Positions 35,838 to 44,991 of a stretch of 64,000 nt of DNA are shown here, in pieces; the stretch's first letter is position 1, and every line of letters begins with the position of its first letter. The notes below the pieces were generated by a model. That model did not search any database, was not told the DNA's origin, and saw only the letters and a list, made by a program, of their open reading frames with translations. Source of the DNA: Microbacterium ulmi (GTDB taxonomy: Bacteria; Actinomycetota; Actinomycetes; Actinomycetales; Microbacteriaceae); NCBI RefSeq assembly GCF_011759705.1, contig NZ_JAAOZF010000001.1, forward strand, positions 1,051,152-1,115,151. Direction: 5' to 3'. The translations under genes and the position numbers were made by a program.

Positions 35838-36606
35838 CCGCGGCATCCCTCCCCAGGTACGCCTCGACGACCCGCGGGTCGGCCTTCGCCTCGGCAGCGG
35901 TCCCCTCCATGAGGGTGCGCCCGTGGTCGAGCACGACGATGCGATCCGTGACCGCCGAGATGACGCCCATGTGGTGCTCGACGATGACGATCGTGATGTC
36001 GTCCTCGTCGCGGACGCGGCGCACCGTCGCGATGAACCGCTCGACCTCGCTGTGCGACAGGCCTGCGGCCGGCTCGTCCAGGAGGAGCAGCGTCGGGTGC
36101 ATCAGGAGGGCGCGGGCGAGCTCGATGCTCTTGTGCAGCCCGTGCGAGAGCTCGTCCGCCGTCCGATGCGCGGCCCAGCCGAGCTCGACCCGCTCGAGAA
36201 GGCCCAGAGCCTCGTCGCGCAGGGCCTTCTCGGCGCGCACGGTGCGGGGCAGACGCATGGCCCACTCGATCGGCGTGCCGGGCAGACGCGTGTGGCTGCC
36301 GAGCATGACGTTGTCGAGGACCGTCGCGTGCAGCCGCAGGGCGGGATGCTGGAACGTGCGGGCGAGGCCCTGCGTCGCGAGCCTCGCCGGCGGCAGACCC
36401 ACGACCTCGGTGTCGTCGATGAGGATGGAGCCGGAGCTGGGGCGATAGTGGCCGCTGATGCAGTTGAACAGCGACGTCTTCCCTGCGCCGTTGGGCCCGA
36501 CGAGGCCGAAGATGCGACCGGGCTCGACGACGAACCCGACGTCGTCGAGGACCTTGACGCCGCCGAACCGGAGGCTGACGTCGCGAACGGTCAGACGAGC
36601 GGCCAT
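35824..36606 (-). CDS. Branched-chain-type ABC ATPase (LivG)
   Basis: A 260-residue ATPase with Walker A (GPNGAGKTS, about 35-43), Walker B (LLLLDEPAAGL) and the C-terminal LivG extension (RVVEAYLG). The signature region reads LSHGLHKSIELARAL, an acceptable LivG variant. GAAAGGTGGG precedes ATG 36606. It is the first gene of the operon, whose promoter and operator lie 60-90 nt upstream. Confidence 0.9.
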   Translation of the reverse strand: MAARLTVRDVSLRFGGVKVLDDVGFVVEPGRIFGLVGPNGAGKTSLFNCISGHYRPSSGSILIDDTEVVGLPPARLATQGLARTFQHPALRLHATVLDNVMLGSHTRLPGTPIEWAMRLPRTVRAEKALRDEALGLLERVELGWAAHRTADELSHGLHKSIELARALLMHPTLLLLDEPAAGLSHSEVERFIATVRRVRDEDDITIVIVEHHMGVISAVTDRIVVLDHGRTLMEGTAAEAKADPRVVEAYLGRDAADDAA

Positions 36607-36663
36607 CGCCCACCTTTCGTGTCGCAGCGCTGCAACGCGGAGACGCATGCTCCGTCATTGGGG

Positions 36664-36692
36664 ACGGTACGGATACCCCCGCAGATTGTCAA
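36664..36692 (-). promoter_or_regulatory. Promoter of liv operon
   Basis: On the minus strand, TTGACA (36692-36687), exactly 17 nt, TACCGT (36669-36664). The GntR-type site covers the -35 box. Confidence 0.7.
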
Positions 36693-36696
36693 CGAT
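36685..36696. promoter_or_regulatory. GntR/FCD operator, site 2
   Basis: ATTGTCAACGAT, one mismatch from ATTGTNNACAAT, overlapping the -35 box of the liv promoter and lying in the divergent region with the oxidoreductase gene. Confidence 0.68.
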
Positions 36697-36732
36697 TTTG
36701 GTGTGATTTCGGGCGCGGTTGTGGCCGAATCG

Positions 36733-36760
36733 TTGCACGGCCGGATGCCGGGGCTATCGT
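36733..36760 (+). promoter_or_regulatory. Promoter of oxidoreductase gene
   Basis: TTGCAC (36733-36738), 16-nt spacer, TATCGT (36755-36760). The ATG follows 10 nt later, so the leader is only a few bases long. Confidence 0.5.
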
Positions 36761-36770
36761 GTGAAGCGCA

Positions 36771-37553
36771 ATGACGACGATCGCGGTGCTGGGCCTGGGC
36801 GAGGCGGGGCGGCTGTACGCGCGAGGACTGCGCGACGCGGGCGTCGACGTGCGCGGATACGACCCCTCGCGTCCGCTGCACGATCCGCTCGTCCTCCAGG
36901 TCGACGGCCTCGCGGAGGCGGTCGCAGGGTCCGACGTCGTGCTGAGCCTCGTCGGCGCGGGCCCGGCCGAGTCCGTCGCGGCCGATGCGCTCGCTCAAGT
37001 GCCCGCGGCATCCGTGTACGCCGACCTCAACACGGGGTCCCCAGAGCTCAAGCACCGCATCGCGGGGATCGCGGAGAGCCGCGGCGTGCGCATGGCGGAC
37101 GTCGCGGTGCTCGCGCCCGTGCCCCGAGCGGGTCTTCGCACGCCGCTGCTCGCGAGCGGTCCCGGCGCCGAGGCGCTCGCGGCGACGCTCGCCCCCCTGG
37201 GCGTGCCGATCGACACGCTGCAGGGCGAGCCCGGCGAGGCCGCGCGGCTCAAGCTGCTGCGCAGCGCCTTCATGAAGGGGCTCGCCGCGCTCGTGCTCGA
37301 AGGCGTCGGGGCCGCACGCGCCCTCGGCGCGGAGAGCTGGCTGCGCGACCAGATCGCCGGTGAGCTCGCCCACGGCGGCGACGCGCTCGTGGACCGTCTC
37401 CTCGAGGGGACGGTCCGCCACGCCGCGCGGCGCGAGCAGGAGGTCCGCGACGCGCTGGCGGCGCTCGACGCGACGGGCGAACCGGCCGACATGGCCCGCG
37501 CGACGCTCGTGTGGTTCGAGCGGCTCGTCGCGAAGGCGGGCTCCGCGCGGTAG
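36771..37553 (+). CDS. NAD(P)-dependent oxidoreductase with DUF1932 domain
   Basis: A 260-residue protein of the 6-phosphogluconate/3-hydroxyisobutyrate dehydrogenase kind. The N-terminal Rossmann fold has GLGEAG (about 7-12); the C-terminal DUF1932 domain (about 180-250) is helical with an RSAFMKGLAALVLEG-type core. Proteins of this family occur in aromatic catabolic clusters but I cannot assign the reaction; LigC, the semialdehyde dehydrogenase of the protocatechuate 4,5-pathway, is from a different family. It is transcribed away from the liv operon and converges with the second ligM-type gene. Confidence 0.78.
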   Translation: MTTIAVLGLGEAGRLYARGLRDAGVDVRGYDPSRPLHDPLVLQVDGLAEAVAGSDVVLSLVGAGPAESVAADALAQVPAASVYADLNTGSPELKHRIAGIAESRGVRMADVAVLAPVPRAGLRTPLLASGPGAEALAATLAPLGVPIDTLQGEPGEAARLKLLRSAFMKGLAALVLEGVGAARALGAESWLRDQIAGELAHGGDALVDRLLEGTVRHAARREQEVRDALAALDATGEPADMARATLVWFERLVAKAGSAR

Positions 37554-37573
37554 GCGCGCAGCGCGGGCGGCCC

Positions 37574-39048
<1,475 letters not shown>

Positions 39049-39069
39049 CAGAGTGATTCCGTAACCAAG

Positions 39070-39081
39070 ATTGTAGACAAA
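39070..39081. promoter_or_regulatory. GntR/FCD operator, site 3
   Basis: ATTGTAGACAAA, one mismatch from ATTGTNNACAAT, inside a wider inverted repeat CAAGATT / AATCTTG (39067-39087). It lies between the divergent second ligM-type gene and galB. Confidence 0.68.
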
Positions 39082-39141
39082 ATCTTGACCATTGCGCCAG
39101 AAGTGTGATTCGCTGGGGCAAACGTCGAGAGGTGAGGTCAC

Positions 39142-39897
39142 GTGGCAGCGATCCCCCGCTCCCTCCTGGTCGTGAGCGCCCACGCCGGCGACTTCGTGTG
39201 GCGCGCGGGCGGCGCGATCGCCGCCGCCGCGAACCGAGGCGAGCGCGCCGTCGTGGTCTGCCTCTCCTTCGGCGAGCGCGGCGAGTCCGCGAGCCAGTGG
39301 CTGCAGGGCAGATCGCTCGACGAGATCAAGGGCATCCGCCGCACCGAGGCGGAGGCCGCGGCATCCGCCCTCGGCGCCGAGATCGAGTTCCTCGACCTCG
39401 GCGACTATCCGCTGCGGGAGTCGCCGCAGGCGCTCGCGGCGCTCGTCGACGTGTACCGGCGCGTGCAGCCCGACGTCGTGCTGACGCACCCCCTCGCCGA
39501 CCCGTACAACGGCGACCACCCCGCCGCGGCGCGCATGGCGCTCGAGGCGCGCGTGCTCGCACAGGCGATCGGCGTCGCCAACTCCGACGGCACCCTCCCC
39601 GCGAAGGACGAGATCATCGGGGCCCCGCCCGTCTTCTTCTTCGAGCCGCACCAGAGCGAGCAGAGCGACTTCAAGCCCGACGTGCTGCTCGACATCACGG
39701 ACGCGTTCCCGCGCAAGCGCGCGGCGATGGAGTGCCTCCCCGCGCAGAAGCACATGTGGTCGTACTACACCGACCTCGCCATCCGCCGCGGCGTGCAGGT
39801 CAAGCGCAACGCCGGGCCCAACCTGGGGCTCGCGCACGAGACCATGGGCGAGGCGTACGTGCGCTACTACCCGCAGGTGACGGACGTCCTGGCATGA
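39142..39897 (+). CDS. galB: 4-Oxalomesaconate hydratase, GalB type (PIG-L/LmbE fold)
   Basis: A 251-residue zinc-dependent PIG-L/LmbE-fold protein. The usual AHPDD motif is changed to SAHAGDFVWRAGGAIA (12-27), a form I associate with GalB of Pseudomonas putida, which hydrates 4-oxalomesaconate to 4-carboxy-4-hydroxy-2-oxoadipate. The later HPLADPYNGDHPAA segment (about 114-127) supplies further metal ligands. It is followed by galC and galD homologues in one operon, which makes the assignment strong. Start GTG 39142 has GAGGTGAGG upstream. Motif C and GntR site 3 lie upstream. Confidence 0.85.
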   Translation: MAAIPRSLLVVSAHAGDFVWRAGGAIAAAANRGERAVVVCLSFGERGESASQWLQGRSLDEIKGIRRTEAEAAASALGAEIEFLDLGDYPLRESPQALAALVDVYRRVQPDVVLTHPLADPYNGDHPAAARMALEARVLAQAIGVANSDGTLPAKDEIIGAPPVFFFEPHQSEQSDFKPDVLLDITDAFPRKRAAMECLPAQKHMWSYYTDLAIRRGVQVKRNAGPNLGLAHETMGEAYVRYYPQVTDVLA

Positions 39898-39925
39898 CCG
39901 GCGGGCGCACGGGCGGAGCGAAGCC

Positions 39926-40630
39926 GTGAGCGCGGTCGTCGTGACGGACATCGCACGCCCCGACCCGGACGTCGTCGCGGCGCTCGGCGAGCACGGCGTC
40001 GCGACGGTGCACGAGGCGATGGGCCGTTGCGGACTGGCCGGCCCCGGCATCCGTCCCGTCCAGGAGGGTGCCCGTGTGGCCGGATCGGCCGTCACGGTGC
40101 TGTCGTGGCCCGGTGACAACCTCATGATCCATGCCGCCGTCGAGCAGTGCCGGGACGGCGACCTCCTCGTCGTCACGACGACGTCGCCCTCGAGCGACGG
40201 AGCGTTCGGCGAGCTCTTCGCGACGGCGCTGCACGCAAGGGGCGTCCGCGGGCTCGTCACGACGACGGGCGTGCGGGATGTCGCAGACCTGCGCGCGATG
40301 GGCTTCCCCGTGTGGTCGGGCGCGATCAGCGCGCAGGGGACGGTCAAGGCGACGCCCGGATCCGTCAACGTCGCGGTCGTCGTCGGCGGAGTCGTCGTGC
40401 GCCCCGGCGACGTCGTGGTCGCGGACGACGACGGCGTGCTGTGCGTCCCGCGTGAGGACGCCGAGGCCGTCCTCGCGGCCTCTCGCGCTCGTGCGACCAA
40501 GGAGGCCGCCGACCGCGCCGCGTACCGCGCCGGCGCGCTGAGCCTGGACCGCAAAGGTCTGCGCCGGTCGCTCGCCGACCTCGGCGTGCGCTACGTGACG
40601 CAGGCGGAGCACCGCGATGACGGTCGCTGA
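39926..40630 (+). CDS. galC: 4-Carboxy-4-hydroxy-2-oxoadipate aldolase (GalC/LigK, RraA-like fold)
   Basis: A 234-residue class II aldolase of the HMG/CHA group. It cleaves 4-carboxy-4-hydroxy-2-oxoadipate to pyruvate and oxaloacetate, the last step of gallate and protocatechuate 4,5-cleavage. The sequence contains PGDNLMIHAAVEQCRDGDL, GVRGLVTTTGVRD (metal and substrate residues) and FPVWSGAISAQGTVKA, all typical of LigK/GalC rather than RNase E inhibitor RraA. It starts at GTG 39926, 28 nt after galB, and overlaps galD by 14 nt. Confidence 0.92.
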   Translation: MSAVVVTDIARPDPDVVAALGEHGVATVHEAMGRCGLAGPGIRPVQEGARVAGSAVTVLSWPGDNLMIHAAVEQCRDGDLLVVTTTSPSSDGAFGELFATALHARGVRGLVTTTGVRDVADLRAMGFPVWSGAISAQGTVKATPGSVNVAVVVGGVVVRPGDVVVADDDGVLCVPREDAEAVLAASRARATKEAADRAAYRAGALSLDRKGLRRSLADLGVRYVTQAEHRDDGR

Positions 40631-41699
40631 CCCGATCGACGCCGGCATCCCGTGCATGCTCATGCGCGGCGGCACCTCGAAGGGCGCGTACTTCCTCGCG
40701 TCGGACGTGCCCATCGACCCTGCGGAGCGCGACGACCTGCTGCTGCGGATCATGGGCAGCCCCGACCCGACCCAGATCGACGGGCTCGGCGGAGCGCATC
40801 CGCTCACGAGCAAGGTCGCGATCGTGTCCACGTCGACGGCCGACGGGGTCGACGTCGACTACCTGTTCCTGCAGATCGCCGTCGACCGGCCCGTCGTCGC
40901 CGACGCGCAGACGTGCGGCAACCTGCTCGCGGGCGTCGGGCCGTTCGCGGTGGAACGGGCGCTCGTCGCGGCGGGCGAGGGCAGCACGACGGTGCGGATC
41001 CGGCTCCTCAACACGGGCGACATCGCGACGGCGGTCTTCCCGAGCGCGGCCGGACGCGTCGAGTACGACGGGGGCACCCGCATCGACGGCGTCCCCGGCA
41101 CGGCGGCCGGCGTCGAGATCGAGCTGGCTGCCGCGCCGGGCAAGCGCCTCCTGCCGACGGGCAGCCCCGCGGACGCCCTCGGCGGGCACCGCGCGACGCT
41201 CATCGACGCCGGGATGCCCGTCGTGCTCCTCGACGCCGCGGAGCTCGGCGTCGCGGGAGACGAGTCCCCCGCAGAGCTCGAAGCCCGCTCCGACCTCGCC
41301 GCCGAGGTCGAGGAGCTGCGGCTCCGGGCCGGGCCCCTCATGGGCCTCGGGGACGTCGCCGCGCAGACGGTGCCGAAGATGATCCTCCTGTCGCCGCCGC
41401 GCTCGGGCGGCGCGATCGGCACGCGCGCGTTCATCCCCGCGCGCGTCCACACCTCGATCGGCGCCCTCATGGCGGCATCCGTCGCCGCGGCCGTGCGCAT
41501 CCCGCACACCGTCGCGCACGGGCTCGCGGCCGCGCCCTCCGATGCAGACGTGACCGACGTCGAGCATCCCGGCGGGACGCTCCCCGCGCGGGTGCGCGTC
41601 ACGCGCGACGCCGACGGGGCGTGGCACGCGGCATCCCTGTCGCTGCGGACGGCGCGCAAGATCTTCGACGGGCGCGTCTTCCCGCGCCCCCGGCTCTAG
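40617..41699 (+). CDS. galD: 4-Oxalomesaconate tautomerase (GalD, PrpF fold)
   Basis: A 360-residue PrpF-family isomerase with two diaminopimelate-epimerase-like halves. The N-terminal IPCMLMRGGTSKGAYFLASD (about 11-30) and IDGLGGAHPLTSKVAI (about 54-69) blocks match GalD, which converts keto to enol 4-oxalomesaconate. Methylaconitate isomerase PrpF is the alternative, but galB and galC beside it decide for GalD. ATG 40617 lies inside the end of galC, indicating translational coupling. Confidence 0.9.
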   Translation: MTVADPIDAGIPCMLMRGGTSKGAYFLASDVPIDPAERDDLLLRIMGSPDPTQIDGLGGAHPLTSKVAIVSTSTADGVDVDYLFLQIAVDRPVVADAQTCGNLLAGVGPFAVERALVAAGEGSTTVRIRLLNTGDIATAVFPSAAGRVEYDGGTRIDGVPGTAAGVEIELAAAPGKRLLPTGSPADALGGHRATLIDAGMPVVLLDAAELGVAGDESPAELEARSDLAAEVEELRLRAGPLMGLGDVAAQTVPKMILLSPPRSGGAIGTRAFIPARVHTSIGALMAASVAAAVRIPHTVAHGLAAAPSDADVTDVEHPGGTLPARVRVTRDADGAWHAASLSLRTARKIFDGRVFPRPRL

Positions 41700-41732
41700 G
41701 CGCATCGGCGCCGCCGTCAGAGAGGACACGAC

Positions 41733-42680
41733 ATGGCCGTCCCGGAGAACTTCGATGTGGCGCATCTCGGGCCCGTCGAGCTGCTCACCCCCTCGTTCGA
41801 CGAGAGCCTGTGGTTCTTCCGCGACCTGCTCGCGATGCGAGAGGTCGCCCGCATCGGCGACTCCGCGTACCTGCGGACGTGGGACGAGTACCAGCTGTAC
41901 ACGGTCAAACTGACGGCGACGGATGCCGCGGGCGTCGGCCGCACGTCGTTCCGGGCTTCGAGCCGCGACGCGCTCGAGCGGCGGGTCGCCGCGATCGAGG
42001 CGACGGGCCTTGGCGACGGATGGACCGACGGCGAGGTCGGCACGGGGCCCACGTTCCTGTTCCGCGACCCCGACGGGCACGCCATGGCGGTCTACTACGA
42101 GACCGACCGCTATGTCGCGACCGACGACAGGCCGGCGCTGAAGAACCAGGCCTCCGCGTTCCCCGGGCGCGGCGTCAACGCCCGCCGACTCGACCACATC
42201 AACTACCTCGCGAAGGATGTCGAGGCGTGCGGCGCGTTCGTCGCGGACGCGCTCGGGATGCGGGAGTCCGAGCGCATCCGGCTCGACAACGGCCGCTTCG
42301 CGGCCTGGTGGTTCCACTTCGGGCTCAAGTCCTACGACGTCGTCTACTCGGACGACTGGACCAGGCACGGCAACCGCCTGCACCACATCGCCTTCGCGCC
42401 GGACACGCGCGAGGACATCCTCAAGGCCGCCGACATCTTCCTGGAGAACGGCATCCACATCGAGTCAGGACCCCACAAGCACGCCATCAACCAGACGTTC
42501 TTCCTGTACGTGTGGGAGCCCGGCGGCAACCGCATCGAGTTCGCGAACGCCGGGGCCCGTCTGCTGCTCGACCCGGATCAGCCGGTCGTCGAGTGGTCGG
42601 AGCAGGAGCGCCGCAAGGGCCAGGCGTGGGGCATGAAGACGATCGAGAGCTTCCACACGCACGGCACGCCCGTCGTGTGA
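41733..42680 (+). CDS. Type I extradiol ring-cleavage dioxygenase (VOC fold)
   Basis: A 315-residue catechol 2,3-dioxygenase-type enzyme made of two VOC domains (about 10-125 and 152-280). The Fe ligands H155, H218 and E269 line up with H153, H214 and E265 of XylE, and H250 and Y259 with its H246 and Y255. The acid-base histidine (XylE H199, in KAHDV) is replaced by Tyr (Y201, in KSYDV). It follows galBCD, with GAGAGG before ATG 41733, so gallate or a methylated relative is the expected substrate instead of catechol. Known gallate dioxygenases (GalA, DesB) belong to the unrelated LigB family. Confidence 0.82.
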   Translation: MAVPENFDVAHLGPVELLTPSFDESLWFFRDLLAMREVARIGDSAYLRTWDEYQLYTVKLTATDAAGVGRTSFRASSRDALERRVAAIEATGLGDGWTDGEVGTGPTFLFRDPDGHAMAVYYETDRYVATDDRPALKNQASAFPGRGVNARRLDHINYLAKDVEACGAFVADALGMRESERIRLDNGRFAAWWFHFGLKSYDVVYSDDWTRHGNRLHHIAFAPDTREDILKAADIFLENGIHIESGPHKHAINQTFFLYVWEPGGNRIEFANAGARLLLDPDQPVVEWSEQERRKGQAWGMKTIESFHTHGTPVV

Positions 42681-42686
42681 CCGCCC

Positions 42687-42706
42687 GGCCCGGCCCCGGC
42701 CGGGCC
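42687..42706. terminator. Short GC hairpin between convergent genes
   Basis: GGCCCGG / CCGGGCC with a 6-nt loop, filling the 26-nt gap between the dioxygenase and MetE-like genes. Confidence 0.5.
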
Positions 42707-43819
42707 TCAGCGCCAGACGTCGGCGGCGACGTCGACGACCTCGCGCACCTTCGCCCACTGCTCGTCCTCGGTGAGCACGTTGCCCTCCTCGGTCGACGCG
42801 AAGCCGCACTGCGGGCTCAGCGCCAGCTGACCGAGCGGCGCGAAGGCCGAGGCCTCGTCGATGCGACTGTGCACGGCCCCGGGCTCCTCGAGCTCGCCGC
42901 TCTTGGTCGTGATGAGACCCAGCACGACGGTCTTCTCGCCCTCGGGAAGGAACCGCAGCGGCTCGAAGCCGCCCGCGCGCTCGGAGTCGTACTCGAGGAA
43001 GTAGCCGTCGTACGCCGTGTTGCCCAGCAGCTGCTCGGCCACCGGCTCGTAGCCGCCCGACGAGATCCACGTCGAGCGGAAGTTCCCCCGGCACACGTGG
43101 GTCGTGACGACGAGGTCGTCGGGCTTGCCCTCGAGCACGCGGTTGAGCAGCGACGCGTACCGCTCGGCGATGCCGTCGGTCTCGATGCCGCGCTCCTTCG
43201 CCTTCGCGAGCTCGACGTCGGAGCACAGGTACGCCCACGCCGTGTCGTCGAACTGCAGGTACCGGGCGCCTGCGTCGTAGAACGCCGCGACGGCATCGCG
43301 GTACGCCTGCACGAGGTCGTCGACGATCGCGTCGCGGCCGTCGTAGGCGGCGGAGTCGATGTGCCCCGGCTCGAGCCGGAAGTCGAGGACCGTCGGCGCG
43401 GGGATCGTGAACTTGGGCGTCGCGCCCGTCGCCTTCGCGGCCTCCTGCACGGCGCGGAAGTGGCCGAGGAAGGGGTGGTCGCTCGAGAAGCCGATGGGGC
43501 CCGACACGTGCACGCCGCGGGGCTTGGTCTGGACACCCTGGAACTGGATGCCGTGATCCAGCTCGACGATGTCGACGCCGTCGAGGAAGCCGAAGAAGTC
43601 GAAGTGCCACCACGACCGGCGGAACTCTCCATCGGTCGCGACCTTCAGGCCCGCATCGGCCTCCTTCGCGACGAGGTCCGCGATCGCGGCGTCCTCCACC
43701 GCCCGCAGCTGCTCATCCGTCACCTCGCCCAGAGCGCGTCGTCGGCGTGCGTCGGCGACGGCTGCGGGGCGGAGGAAGCTGCCGACGATGTCGGCGCGGA
43801 ACGGCGGGCTGACAGTCAC
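42707..43819 (-). CDS. MetE-like (cobalamin-independent) methyltransferase, single-domain
   Basis: A 370-residue protein like the C-terminal half of methionine synthase MetE (YxjG/YxjH type). The zinc set is complete: H241, C243 (HVCRGN), E276 and C338 (SPQCGF). The N-terminal domain of full MetE is missing, as in other short members. Such proteins move a methyl group from a folate or other donor to a thiol such as homocysteine. Beside two THF-methylating demethylases it could drain methyl-THF, but it has its own leaderless promoter (TAGGAT, 6 nt before GTG 43819), so the link is not proved. Confidence 0.83.
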   Translation of the reverse strand: MTVSPPFRADIVGSFLRPAAVADARRRRALGEVTDEQLRAVEDAAIADLVAKEADAGLKVATDGEFRRSWWHFDFFGFLDGVDIVELDHGIQFQGVQTKPRGVHVSGPIGFSSDHPFLGHFRAVQEAAKATGATPKFTIPAPTVLDFRLEPGHIDSAAYDGRDAIVDDLVQAYRDAVAAFYDAGARYLQFDDTAWAYLCSDVELAKAKERGIETDGIAERYASLLNRVLEGKPDDLVVTTHVCRGNFRSTWISSGGYEPVAEQLLGNTAYDGYFLEYDSERAGGFEPLRFLPEGEKTVVLGLITTKSGELEEPGAVHSRIDEASAFAPLGQLALSPQCGFASTEEGNVLTEDEQWAKVREVVDVAADVWR

Positions 43820-43875
43820 CGTTCGATCCTACTGACGCCCCTCGCGCACGGCACCCGAGCCGTAACGCGCGGATA

Positions 43876-44904
43876 TCAGAACACGTACTCCATGAGCTCG
43901 GTCCCGAGCGTGCGGAACACTTCGTGCGCGCGCACCCTGTGCATGATCGAGAGGTCGTCGAAGCACACGATGAGCGCGTACGAGACGCCGGCCCGCGGCC
44001 CCGCGAGAACGCCCGCCTCGACGCGGACGCCGGCATCCCGGCCCGTCTTGTTGATGAACAGCAGCCCGTGCTCGTCGTTCTCGTGCGAGAACGGGTCGAG
44101 CCCGGTCGCGGAGGCGACGAGGGAGAGGTCGTGGTTGAGGCTCAGCCACTCCGCGACCTGAGCGCTCACCCCGGGCGAGACCGCCTGCGAGTTGACGAGC
44201 GCGGCGAACAGCTCCGCCAGCTCGCCCGCCGAGCCCAGTGCCACGTGCGGGGCGTCGTCCGGACCCCGCTCGTCGCGGAACCCGTCGAGCAGCGCCGTGC
44301 GCGACAGGCCCAGCTGCTCGATGCGCGCCCGCACGGCGGGAAGACCGACCCGGCGCAGCAGGGCGTTCGCGGCCAGCGTGTCGCCCGCCGACGCCGTGAG
44401 CACCGCGAGGTCGATGACGGGCAGGGCGGGCGCCTTGAGGTGCTGCCACACGCCCCCGACGTCGACGCGCGGCAGGATCGCGCGGTCGATGATCTCGAAC
44501 CCGTCGAGCGTGCCGGCCTCCATCGCCGCCGCGACCTCGACGAGCAGCGGCACGACCCCGAGCCCCGCGATCGGCAGCGTCACGAAGTCGTCGCCGGCGA
44601 GCACCGACGTGCCGCGGTCGAGGTCGTTGATGCGCACCGACACGCGCGCGCCTGACGTCGCCAGCGCGTCGAGCGCCTTGAGCGTCGACGTGAACGACCT
44701 GCGTCCGATCGCGGCGCGCTTGGGCAGTCGCCTGCCGCTGCGTCGCGACCCCCGCAGAGAGAGGCCGTCGCGCTTGGGCGGGTCCTGAGCAGGGCGCAGA
44801 GCGCCCGTGTCGAAGGGCTCAGGGGGCATGCCCACGGGCGGGGTTCCTTCCGATGCGGTGAAGCGTGGGGAGAGGGTGCGCCGTTCGGCGCGAGTGAGGT
44901 GCAT
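43876..44904 (-). CDS. Beta-lactamase-superfamily protein with degenerate active site
   Basis: A 342-residue protein. After a basic, disordered N-terminus (about 1-75) it follows the class A beta-lactamase fold. The KTG box is present (K286-G288), but the Ser-x-x-Lys position reads G114-L-G-V117 and the SDN box is altered (A173-G-D175). It therefore should not be able to acylate beta-lactams and may be a pseudo-enzyme or binding protein. No signal peptide is seen. The start is uncertain; ATG 44829 is an alternative. A TGTCGTG-type simple repeat lies just upstream (44917-44941). Confidence 0.7.
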   Translation of the reverse strand: MHLTRAERRTLSPRFTASEGTPPVGMPPEPFDTGALRPAQDPPKRDGLSLRGSRRSGRRLPKRAAIGRRSFTSTLKALDALATSGARVSVRINDLDRGTSVLAGDDFVTLPIAGLGVVPLLVEVAAAMEAGTLDGFEIIDRAILPRVDVGGVWQHLKAPALPVIDLAVLTASAGDTLAANALLRRVGLPAVRARIEQLGLSRTALLDGFRDERGPDDAPHVALGSAGELAELFAALVNSQAVSPGVSAQVAEWLSLNHDLSLVASATGLDPFSHENDEHGLLFINKTGRDAGVRVEAGVLAGPRAGVSYALIVCFDDLSIMHRVRAHEVFRTLGTELMEYVF

Positions 44905-44991
44905 CCGTGCTGTTCTGTTGTGTCGTGTCTGTCGTGTCGTGCTCTCAGGAGGATGCCGCGGCCCCCGCGCGCTCGGGACCTGCGGCGGGTG

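Noticed and set aside
39926..40630. RNase E inhibitor RraA
   Set aside because: The segments for keto-acid aldolase activity and the galB/galD neighbours support GalC/LigK.
41733..42680. Glyoxalase or fosfomycin-resistance-type VOC protein
   Set aside because: Two-domain length of 315 residues and the 2-His-1-Glu set placed as in catechol 2,3-dioxygenase favour an extradiol dioxygenase.
43876..44904. A beta-lactam resistance gene
   Set aside because: The catalytic Ser and Lys are missing.
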